Positions 1 to 5,725 of a stretch of 5,725 nucleotides of DNA are shown piece by piece. The notes under the pieces are model-generated. The model worked only from the letters and a program-made list of their open reading frames with translations, had not been told where the DNA came from and searched no databases. Origin of the DNA: Pseudohongiella sp. (GTDB taxonomy: Bacteria; Pseudomonadota; Gammaproteobacteria; Pseudomonadales; Pseudohongiellaceae); NCBI GenBank assembly GCA_030652635.1, contig JAUSPW010000215.1:1-5725 (forward strand), read 5' to 3'. Both the position numbers and the translations under genes were made by a program. Each line of letters opens with the position of its first letter. Position 1 is the stretch's first letter.

Positions 1-478
1 ACAACTCCGGATCGGTGAGATCCATCCAGCGCGGGCTGGTGGTATCCGTGTCGATAAAGGTATAACGCTGGACGCCGCGCATGAAGTTCTGTTCAGCATC
101 CGGGAAGTCAGTATCCCACCAGCCACCACGTCGACCGCCGCGACCGCCGGCATAGTTTTCATAACGACCGCGTATCCAAGTGAATTCCGGATAGCTGGCT
201 GGCCGCGACTGCGACGCCCCCTGCCCTGTGGGTGCCAGACTGTCGCGCAGACTGCGCACATCAAAATCCTGCGGGAAAACCATACCATCGCGCTGACGGG
301 TATCTGGCACACGCACAGGGGGCAATCGCACCTCAGGCACTCGGATTTCTTGTGAACGCTGGTTTTGCGGAGGCTGCAAAGGGTCAACCTGGGCTTGGGC
401 AAAAGCCGGGAACATCACAGCCGTCAGCACAAAGCTGACAACAGTGACGACCCGATTGCCGTAGACCCTTTTAATCAT
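1..478 (-). CDS. DUF4159 domain protein, secreted (3' end outside window)
   Basis: The first 159 codons are present and the gene runs off the left edge. Residues 1-29 form a signal peptide: a basic start (MIKRVYGNR), a hydrophobic core and a likely cut after AFAQA. A Pro/Arg-rich linker follows (about 30-95). Then comes the start of a DUF4159 domain (about 98-159): FTWIRGRYENY, a Gly/Arg-rich patch, WWDTDFPDAEQNFMRG and LTDPEL. In this family the Trp/Tyr-D-x-P-D/N-A-x-x-N-F/L segment and the 'DPEL' segment open a GATase-like fold of unknown activity. The expected later part (around a 'YPFLYM'-like strand) is missing only because of the window edge. The start ATG (476-478) overlaps the TGA of the TPR gene as ATGA. 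AGGAG at 492-496 (13 nt away) and AGG at 488-490 (9 nt away) are possible ribosome sites. It is probably the fourth gene of the operon and exported to the periplasm. Family assignment is firm; the molecular role is unknown. Confidence 0.9.
   Translation of the reverse strand, partial: MIKRVYGNRVVTVVSFVLTAVMFPAFAQAQVDPLQPPQNQRSQEIRVPEVRLPPVRVPDTRQRDGMVFPQDFDVRSLRDSLAPTGQGASQSRPASYPEFTWIRGRYENYAGGRGGRRGGWWDTDFPDAEQNFMRGVQRYTFIDTDTTSPRWMDLTDPEL
132..149 (+). repeat. 9-bp tandem duplication inside the DUF4159 gene
   Basis: CGACCGCCG occurs twice, head to tail (132-140 and 141-149). On the coding strand it encodes Gly-Gly-Arg twice within the patch GGRGGRRGG, residues 111-119 of the DUF4159 protein. 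The unit keeps the reading frame, so gain or loss of copies would only lengthen or shorten the Gly/Arg loop. Confidence 0.6.
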
Positions 479-3276
479 GGCTGACTGCCTGCTCCTGAGC
501 CTGAACCTGACGGCTGATTACTGCGTTCGACAGCGCGCAGCAAGATATCTTGTGCGCGCTCATAACCAGGCGCCGTTTCCAGTGCTCTGAGTACGGTGCG
601 ACGCGCCTCATCAAGTTGCTGATTGTCTAGATACGCACCAGCCAGATTGGTACGAGCATCAACCGGATCACTCTGATCCAGCATGACCAGCACTTCAAAC
701 TCCTGCACCGCGCGGCCGGTATCACCGACTCGCTGAGCCAGTTGCGCCCCACTGCGATGGATCTCGGGTCGGTAGGGATTGACGGCCAGTGCGCGGCTCA
801 AATAGTAGTCAGCTTGCTCAGTGTCGCCTGAGGTCAAAGCCGCATCGGCCAACTTCAAAGCAGAGGCGTAGTCATGCTGCTGGTTTTGCAGCATCACGCT
901 CAACTGTTGCATCATGGCTTCGGTGTTGCCCTGAGCTTCGTAAATCTGGGAAAGTACCAGCGATGGACTTGGGTAACCTGCATAATCCGGCAAAATGTCC
1001 TGCGCGGTTTGCAGATGAACAATCGCTTCGTCATAGGCTTTCTCGCGGAACAGCACAATACCCAGTTGCAGATGCGCTTGAAAATCACGAGGTTGTTGCT
1101 CCACGCGACCGCGCATATGTTGCTTCAAGGACTCATTATTGTAGAGCTCTGCCAACACCGCACTATTATTTTCGCGCACGCCGTGGCCATGACCGGCCCC
1201 TTCATCCGCCGTGTCTTCCACATGCACATAGACGTTGATCTGGTCGACACGTTGTTGAATCCAGTCACGGAAACCGGTGTCAAACGTCACCATGTCCATT
1301 TCAAAAACATTGGCAAACATTTCACTTTCTTCACGGATATGCGCGTATTCCAGAATCAACGCGCGCAGCTTTTCAAATCCATGATGTTCGGCAATGTACT
1401 CAACCACCAGATAGGACTGAAAATACGCAAAACTCAAATCGGCATCACTTTTTGCGCCGGTAAAACCTTGATTAAGATTGGAAACGGGCAGTAACTTGCC
1501 TTGCTGGACAGCTCTGACCAGCTCAAGCCCAAGACGACGCCCCCACTCCGGACGTGCCTGACGCTCTTCCCAGGTAGAGATTCCCTCGGATAACCAGCGC
1601 GGCATACGATTTTGTGTCATCTGCAAGGTGAACACATGCACCAGTTCATGCCAGAGAATTTCTTGCCAGTTGGCGTTCAGGGTGTCCGGGGATATCAATG
1701 TGACCACTTTGCCAAAACAGATGCCTACCAGTGGGCCGATATCGGGCAGCCCCACTGAGCGTACGGCAAAATCTTCGGTGCGCTCAAACACCTGGATCAA
1801 CACCGGCACTTCCGGCTCAAACTGGTATTTTTCAACCAGCCGCTGCCAGCTTTCCTCCAGCAAGGGTGCCATATAGGGCCACAACACCTGCGCATCGCGC
1901 TGACTCATGTTGACGCGAAAATGCTCAGTTTCGAGTGCAGCATAACCTTCCAGCACATCAAACACCTGCAACATGTTGGAAGTCATAACGTTAAAAGGAT
2001 CATTATCAAAGGCTTGTTCAAGGTGCTGTTTGCCTTCAACTTCTTCACCAAGCCGCACCAGGTTGCCACCCAGCACGGTATGCGCATGCCAGTTATTGGG
2101 GTCACGGGCAATAGCCCGGCGGGCATAGGCAACCGCTTCGGTAAATCGGTAATTATTGCCAAGGTAGTCGGCAACACCCGCAAAAAATTCGGAGCTTTCC
2201 GGACTGAACGCGTTTACCCGCTCAAGCAGCCGGTCAAACTCGGGCATATCATCTTCTATGGCAGCCAGTGCCGCTAACGATGACAAGGCAGATATGGATT
2301 CGGGGTTGACTGTCAACGCCTGCTGCAAATAATCACGCCCCACGTCTTTTTGGTAGTTGCGCACCATCAACAAGCCATAGGTCTCCAGAGCGGCAACATC
2401 GCGGGGATTGGCCTCAAGACTCATGGCCAGATAGCGCTCAGGACTGCTGATACGTGCCATGCCCGTCAGCGCCGGTGCGTAACGACGATTGATGGTCAGT
2501 GCCTGGTTATAGTTGGTCTCCGCATCGGCGTCGTTAAATTTGTCCTGGAACAGATCTCCCCACAAGGTCAACGCCTCAAGATTGTTGCCATCCAGACGCA
2601 CGGCTTCCGCAAACAGCGCATTGGCATCATGAAACTCGTCGAGCTTCCACGCCGCCAACGCCACGATGCCCACATCGGCCGAGTCAAACACCAGGCCGCT
2701 GTCATAAAGTGCCAACGCCGTATTGTACTGTTGCGCTGCAGCCTCCAGATTGCCGCGCAGATCCAGCACCAGACCGTACTGCACCAGTGTGCGCACAGGA
2801 GGATTGATCTGCCCCGCCACCACTTGCGCCAGTATGTCTTCAGCGTCCGCAGACCGCCCAGTCATCCGGTAAAGTTCAGCCAGTTGTGTGGCCGCTGTCG
2901 GGCTGTCGGCTGGGTTGCGCACCAGCGGGCGTAATGTAGAAATGGCCTGTTCGTACTGGCCTGTCAATGCGTGGGCTTTACTGATACCCAGCGCAGCCTG
3001 TTCGCGCCAGGCATCTTCGCGCACGGCATTAAATGCTTCGATCGCGCCCAGATAGGAGCCGCGTAACAACAATTCATTGCCGCGGGTAAGATTATCCAGC
3101 GCGGATAACTCGATGGGCTGGGCAAACGCAGACTCGGTAATCGCCACCCGCAGGTTTAAAGCGGGCACAAAAAACTCAGGGACCGGTACTATCGACAGCA
3201 GGCTGAAACCCGCGATTGCAGTGGCACTGCGAATTGCGCGGCGCAAGGTGTGTCGGGACGCATCAGGGTAAGTCAT
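475..3276 (-). CDS. TPR protein with central peptidase-MA-like (HExxH) zinc metallopeptidase domain
   Basis: This is a 933-residue secreted protein. I start it at ATG 3274-3276 because AGGAG lies 5 nt upstream; an ATG ten codons earlier (3306) has no better site. The N-terminus has a basic stretch (LRRAIRS), a hydrophobic segment and a likely cut after SAFA near residue 52, an unusually long leader. TPR-type helical repeats occupy about 60-445, for example 'GNELLLRGSYLGAIEAF' and 'ARRAIARDPNNWHAHTVLG'. The middle, about 450-685, is a gluzincin-type domain: HELVH at 543-547 (bases 1636-1650) and WLSEG with Glu564, 17 residues after the second His, as the expected third zinc ligand. This matches the peptidase MA-like family. 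A second TPR block covers about 705-920, and the C-terminus is a Gly/Ser tail. It overlaps the C13-like gene by 14 nt and the DUF4159 gene by 4 nt. The likely role is periplasmic proteolysis, or peptide binding on a TPR scaffold; the substrate is unknown. The His-rich GHGHG at about 695-699 might bind metal, but this is speculative. Confidence 0.92.
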   Translation of the reverse strand: MTYPDASRHTLRRAIRSATAIAGFSLLSIVPVPEFFVPALNLRVAITESAFAQPIELSALDNLTRGNELLLRGSYLGAIEAFNAVREDAWREQAALGISKAHALTGQYEQAISTLRPLVRNPADSPTAATQLAELYRMTGRSADAEDILAQVVAGQINPPVRTLVQYGLVLDLRGNLEAAAQQYNTALALYDSGLVFDSADVGIVALAAWKLDEFHDANALFAEAVRLDGNNLEALTLWGDLFQDKFNDADAETNYNQALTINRRYAPALTGMARISSPERYLAMSLEANPRDVAALETYGLLMVRNYQKDVGRDYLQQALTVNPESISALSSLAALAAIEDDMPEFDRLLERVNAFSPESSEFFAGVADYLGNNYRFTEAVAYARRAIARDPNNWHAHTVLGGNLVRLGEEVEGKQHLEQAFDNDPFNVMTSNMLQVFDVLEGYAALETEHFRVNMSQRDAQVLWPYMAPLLEESWQRLVEKYQFEPEVPVLIQVFERTEDFAVRSVGLPDIGPLVGICFGKVVTLISPDTLNANWQEILWHELVHVFTLQMTQNRMPRWLSEGISTWEERQARPEWGRRLGLELVRAVQQGKLLPVSNLNQGFTGAKSDADLSFAYFQSYLVVEYIAEHHGFEKLRALILEYAHIREESEMFANVFEMDMVTFDTGFRDWIQQRVDQINVYVHVEDTADEGAGHGHGVRENNSAVLAELYNNESLKQHMRGRVEQQPRDFQAHLQLGIVLFREKAYDEAIVHLQTAQDILPDYAGYPSPSLVLSQIYEAQGNTEAMMQQLSVMLQNQQHDYASALKLADAALTSGDTEQADYYLSRALAVNPYRPEIHRSGAQLAQRVGDTGRAVQEFEVLVMLDQSDPVDARTNLAGAYLDNQQLDEARRTVLRALETAPGYERAQDILLRAVERSNQPSGSGSGAGSQP

Positions 3277-4315
3277 TGTATCTCCTCGTGCGGGTTGCCA
3301 GATCAATCAACAAGGCCTCCAGCCGGTTCCAATAGTCCTCTTCCAGATAATTCACTTTCTGATTACGCAGAATAAAAATCTCGCGCTCTATTGTTTGCAT
3401 TTCTGCCTGTAGACCTACGGCCTCAGGTGATGTTTTCTGCACGCCAGGGCTGATCACATTCAGATACGCAATTTCAGCCAACATTCCGTCGGGCTGCCCT
3501 GTACCCGGCTCGCGACTGAACAGACCATCACCGGAGTCGTCCAGCACTGCATTCTCGGTGGACAGACGCCCTTGATCGCTATACCACTGCGTGACCCGAC
3601 CACTGGCGTGATTAAATGCCTCGAGCACCGATACCCGGCCATTTCTGTCCAGATCAGCTCGTTTTTCGGTTAATGCAGCCACCAGAAAACCGCCAAACAA
3701 GGGATCGTAGCGTTCGGCAGCCGAGCGGGTTGCCGAGACCACAACACGCCCCAGCACTGACAGTGCACGCGAAAATTCAAAACTGGCACTGGTGGTGTTA
3801 AAGATCACCATATCCACACCCGCCAAAGGTGCCAGCAAACCCGCCAGATCGTTGCCTGTCATGTCAGGGCCGACGTTATTAAATTTTGCTTCCCCAAAGG
3901 TGCTGGAGCCATGACCAAACAGAAAGACGGTCAATTGGTCTCCAGCCTGGCTGTCACGCCGGATGCGCTCCACCGCCGCAGTAATGTCCTCAAGCTGTGA
4001 GCCACCGCTGACAATCGACGCGGCATTACCGACATTACGGCCATCGTCCATCAACAGTTCGATGGCGTTACTTGAGTACCCATAATCGGCCAGCAGACTG
4101 CCATGCAAATCAGTCGCCCAGGTGCGCAGGCGCTGACGAATTTCATCCGACGCGGAGGCGCCCACAATGATCAGTGCAAACTTGTTGTTTTCCGGTGTCT
4201 GTTGGAACCAGGGTGTATCTTCCGCGCCTGATCCTGGCTGCCCTGTTGGCTGAGCAAACAATGTCACAGACCACAACAAAGTCGAGACGGCCAGCAGTGC
4301 GGATATTCGCATCAT
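3263..4315 (-). CDS. Caspase/legumain-fold (C13-like) secreted protein lacking cysteine
   Basis: This is a 350-residue protein starting at ATG 4313-4315, which overlaps the upstream stop as ATGA. A second ATG follows directly (4310-4312), and a GGGGG run 5 nt upstream is a weak ribosome site. Residues 1-21 are a signal peptide ending LFA, followed by a Gly/Pro-rich linker. The core (about 45-230) is a clan CD-like alpha/beta domain: FALIIVGA, then LTVFLFGHGSS with the expected catalytic His at 135 (base 3911-3913), then VIFNTTSAS at about 170-178, where a protease of this clan would carry its Cys. That Cys is absent, and the whole protein has none. DLDRNGRVSVLE (221-232, bases 3620-3655) fits an EF-hand calcium loop. 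DDSGDG at 259-264 is a second acidic loop. The C-terminus (about 300-347) is charged and probably coiled coil. The family is commonly labelled peptidase C13 or caspase-like. I infer a non-catalytic, perhaps calcium-binding, interaction module acting with its TPR neighbour. Confidence 0.88.
   Translation of the reverse strand: MMRISALLAVSTLLWSVTLFAQPTGQPGSGAEDTPWFQQTPENNKFALIIVGASASDEIRQRLRTWATDLHGSLLADYGYSSNAIELLMDDGRNVGNAASIVSGGSQLEDITAAVERIRRDSQAGDQLTVFLFGHGSSTFGEAKFNNVGPDMTGNDLAGLLAPLAGVDMVIFNTTSASFEFSRALSVLGRVVVSATRSAAERYDPLFGGFLVAALTEKRADLDRNGRVSVLEAFNHASGRVTQWYSDQGRLSTENAVLDDSGDGLFSREPGTGQPDGMLAEIAYLNVISPGVQKTSPEAVGLQAEMQTIEREIFILRNQKVNYLEEDYWNRLEALLIDLATRTRRYNDLP
3282..3287 (-). promoter_or_regulatory. 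Ribosome binding site GAGGAG deciding the TPR gene start
   Basis: On the minus strand GAGGAG is followed by ATACA and then ATG (3274-3276). The 5-nt spacing is close to ideal. The site lies inside the last codons of the C13-like gene, so the TPR gene is probably translated by ribosomes reloading at the end of that gene. This favours the 933-residue product over the 943-residue one that would start at 3306. Confidence 0.75.
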
Positions 4316-5574
4316 GACAACCCCCGATAGCGACGTGCCATCCAATCCATACACATCAATGCAAGTAACAAGGCCAATAACCAGGGCCTATCCCAGAGAT
4401 CTTCCTGAACTTCGCGCGAGTAGGCGCCCGGCACATGATCAATATCGTTGAGCATCTGTTGAGCAGAGGACAAATCGTAGTAGCGGCCGCCGCCGATTTC
4501 TGCAATTCTGGTCAACATTCCCGTGTCGCGTCCGGCGTTATTGAACTCTCGTAAGGACGGCGTTACCACAAAAGCCGCGGGTTTTTCGGTTTCCAGACCC
4601 GTGCCTGCGGCACTCGCCACATCCACCAATACCCGGTATACGCCTTCGTCCGCAGCCACAAAACGGCTGACATAGGTGCCGTCCTGATTGATATCCCACT
4701 CCATGGCGATATCAACTGAATTACCAATCGGATCACTGCGTTGTATCCACAAAGATGCGTTATTGTCCGGTTTGTACTCGGCATCCAGCACTTTGACTGA
4801 GACACTGACAGTGTCGCCGGCGTTATAGAACGGTTTGTCAAAGTTTACACTGACACGCTCCATGGCCCCTTGTGCCAACCAGCGCAACATCTGCCGCCAT
4901 AAGCGTTCGTGGGATTCATCCTCAGCGGACATCAACATCTGCCAGCGCCAGGTGCTGGCGGTATTGATACTCATGCTGCGGCCACTGCCATAACGCTGGG
5001 TAGCAATCAAAGGCAATGCCTGATTCTGATACTGCAGCGCAGGATGTTCTAACAAAACGGTTGCACCGGGTTTGGCACGGCCAGTGACATAGATACCCTG
5101 CAGCGTGGGTAGTTCACTCCACAAACGCCTGTTGTTTGCATCATCGCTGTCAAGGCGTAACAACTCTGAAAACTCGCCAGCAGCCGTCAAGCGCGGCGCA
5201 AACAGCTCGCCCGTAGCATGGCCCCCCCGTCGGATGCCACCTTGCAGATAGGCTGGCAAAGTATCAGACCGATTCAATGTCAACGGCAGAATTTCGGCAA
5301 CCACGCTGTCCACAAACGCATCGTCCAGCATACCGGCAACCAGCAAGCCACCGCCGCGTTCAGCCACAAAATCCTGCAGCATCAGCAACTGATCGTCTGT
5401 AAAGAAGTCGCGACCTATGTCACCCAATACTATGGCTTCGTATTGATAAAGATCCTGCACGCGGGTCGGGAATCCGCCACTGAGTTCAAGGGGTGTATTG
5501 ATGCCCTGTCGGTAAAAGCGACCCGGGCCAGTGCGCAGATAGGAGGCCAGTCTCAAACTGGTATCACTCTCCAC
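4312..5574 (-). CDS. GATase-like membrane protein, N-terminally truncated (broken gene, probable pseudogene)
   Basis: Recognisable coding sequence begins at about 5634 (ILYVDGHPRNEFKFIRRAV) and is closed in frame by TAG at 5638-5640. The longest translatable start is GTG at 5572-5574, which lies inside the conserved domain and has no ribosome site, so it is doubtful. Numbering from that GTG: residues 1-235 are a class I GATase-like domain (LRTGPGRFYRQGI, YEAIVLGDIGRDFF, RGGGLLVAGM and the family hallmark RYGSGRSMSINTASTWRW at 194-211). Residues 240-320 are a beta-sandwich with DINQDG. Residues 335-380 contain the TRIAEIGGGRYYD segment. Residues 395-413 are one membrane helix, then a basic tail (RRYRGLS), probably cytoplasmic. 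Relatives are about twice as long, with N-terminal membrane helices and a VWA-like domain; here that half is absent. The only Cys in the 420 residues (408) lies in the membrane helix, so amidotransferase chemistry is unlikely. Its TGA overlaps the next ATG. If translated, it would be a C-terminally anchored periplasmic fragment without its partner domain. Confidence 0.8.
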   Translation of the reverse strand: MESDTSLRLASYLRTGPGRFYRQGINTPLELSGGFPTRVQDLYQYEAIVLGDIGRDFFTDDQLLMLQDFVAERGGGLLVAGMLDDAFVDSVVAEILPLTLNRSDTLPAYLQGGIRRGGHATGELFAPRLTAAGEFSELLRLDSDDANNRRLWSELPTLQGIYVTGRAKPGATVLLEHPALQYQNQALPLIATQRYGSGRSMSINTASTWRWQMLMSAEDESHERLWRQMLRWLAQGAMERVSVNFDKPFYNAGDTVSVSVKVLDAEYKPDNNASLWIQRSDPIGNSVDIAMEWDINQDGTYVSRFVAADEGVYRVLVDVASAAGTGLETEKPAAFVVTPSLREFNNAGRDTGMLTRIAEIGGGRYYDLSSAQQMLNDIDHVPGAYSREVQEDLWDRPWLLALLLALMCMDWMARRYRGLS

Positions 5575-5637
5575 TGCGCGCCGTATAAATTTGAATTCAT
5601 TACGCGGATGACCATCGACATACAGGATGAAACAAGA

Positions 5638-5725
5638 CTAGATAACTCACAGGGATAAAACACGATAACTGGACTATTCGGGATTAAGCCGGATAGTTCT
5701 GGACAGGTGAAATGAAATCATGTTG
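5638..5725. other. Non-coding sequence upstream of the truncated gene; junction region
   Basis: These 88 bases do not continue the GATase-like protein in any minus-strand frame. Every frame has at least one stop, and none resembles the expected upstream family sequence, so a single base frameshift cannot explain the loss. The segment contains a hairpin (5671-5699), two copies of GATAACT (5641-5647 and 5664-5670) and two of CTGGAC (5669-5674 and 5699-5704). No convincing promoter or transposase coding was seen. It could be the end of an inserted or rearranged element, native intergenic DNA after a deletion, or the foreign half of a misassembled contig. Confidence 0.6.
5671..5699 (+). repeat. 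Inverted repeat / hairpin with 11-bp stem and 7-nt loop
   Basis: GGACTATTCGG (5671-5681) pairs with CCGGATAGTTC (5689-5699) across the loop GATTAAG. When read as plus-strand RNA or single-stranded DNA all eleven positions pair, two of them as G-T wobbles. On the minus strand the wobbles become mismatches, so the structure is better on the plus strand. No T-run follows, so it is not a typical intrinsic terminator. It lies just outside the truncated gene and could belong to an element end. Confidence 0.55.

Noticed and set aside
874..1494. Plus-strand open frame of about 206 codons opposite the TPR gene
   Set aside because: It is antisense to a well-supported metallopeptidase domain, has no recognisable motif, and its sequence is explained by the complementary codons.
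2350..2934. Plus-strand open frame of about 194 codons
   Set aside because: It lies entirely opposite the N-terminal TPR repeats; its His/Gln/Arg-rich composition is typical of a shadow frame.
3277..3306. Upstream ATG at 3306 as the TPR gene start
   Set aside because: The ATG at 3274-3276 has a GAGGAG at ideal spacing, and the ten extra residues (MIWQPARGDT) encode that ribosome site rather than part of a signal peptide.
4316..4354. Upstream ATG at 4354 as the C13-like gene start
   Set aside because: It would put 13 non-signal residues before a normal signal peptide and deepen the overlap; the ATGA start at 4315 fits the operon pattern better.
5218..5658. Plus-strand open frame of about 146 codons spanning the breakpoint
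   Set aside because: It is antisense to the conserved GATase-like domain and shows no motif; it crosses the junction only because no stop occurs there by chance.
5671..5699. Hairpin as an intrinsic terminator
   Set aside because: Neither strand has a T-run after the stem.
5638..5725. Promoter for the truncated gene in the upstream 88 bases
   Set aside because: AT-rich hexamers exist, but no pair with good -35/-10 match and spacing stood out.
5632..5725. Integron attC site or group II intron end at the junction
   Set aside because: No GTTRRRY-type core pair flanks the hairpin and no domain V-like sequence was seen.

Overview
The window holds one minus-strand run of four tightly packed genes, read from right to left, with both ends cut. 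In transcription order they are: the C-terminal half of a membrane-anchored protein with a glutamine-amidotransferase-like (GATase-like) domain (stop at 4312), a secreted caspase/legumain-fold (C13-like) protein (4315 to 3263), a secreted TPR protein with a central HExxH metallopeptidase domain (3276 to 475), and the N-terminal part of a DUF4159 protein (478 to beyond base 1). All three junctions overlap (4, 14 and 4 nt), and no terminator or promoter is visible between the genes. They therefore look like one translationally coupled operon.

The combination of DUF4159, GATase-like, C13-like and TPR/peptidase-MA genes is, from general knowledge, part of a recurring but functionally uncharacterised envelope cluster. 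It usually sits with a MoxR-type AAA ATPase, a DUF58 protein and VWA/BatA-like proteins. Those partners are not visible here and would be expected just outside the window. Every protein with an intact N-terminus has a signal sequence, and the GATase-like protein ends in a membrane helix, so the module should act at the periplasmic face of the inner membrane. Only the TPR protein keeps a recognisable catalytic site (HELVH plus a downstream SEG). The C13-like protein has no cysteine at all, and the GATase-like domain has no candidate nucleophile cysteine. The module may therefore be built from binding or scaffold versions of enzyme folds around one live zinc site.

The right end is abnormal. Homology to the GATase-like family begins abruptly at about 5634, in the middle of the expected protein. 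It is preceded in frame by a TAG stop at 5638-5640 and by 85 bases with stops in all three minus-strand frames. The N-terminal half (membrane helices and VWA-like domain in relatives) is missing. The upstream bases hold a hairpin and short direct repeats. This is either a real rearrangement that broke the operon's first visible gene or an assembly chimera.

The protein families and moderately GC-rich coding suggest a Gram-negative bacterium, most likely a marine-type gammaproteobacterium; this taxonomic guess is inference only. No RNA gene, CRISPR array or complete mobile element was seen.
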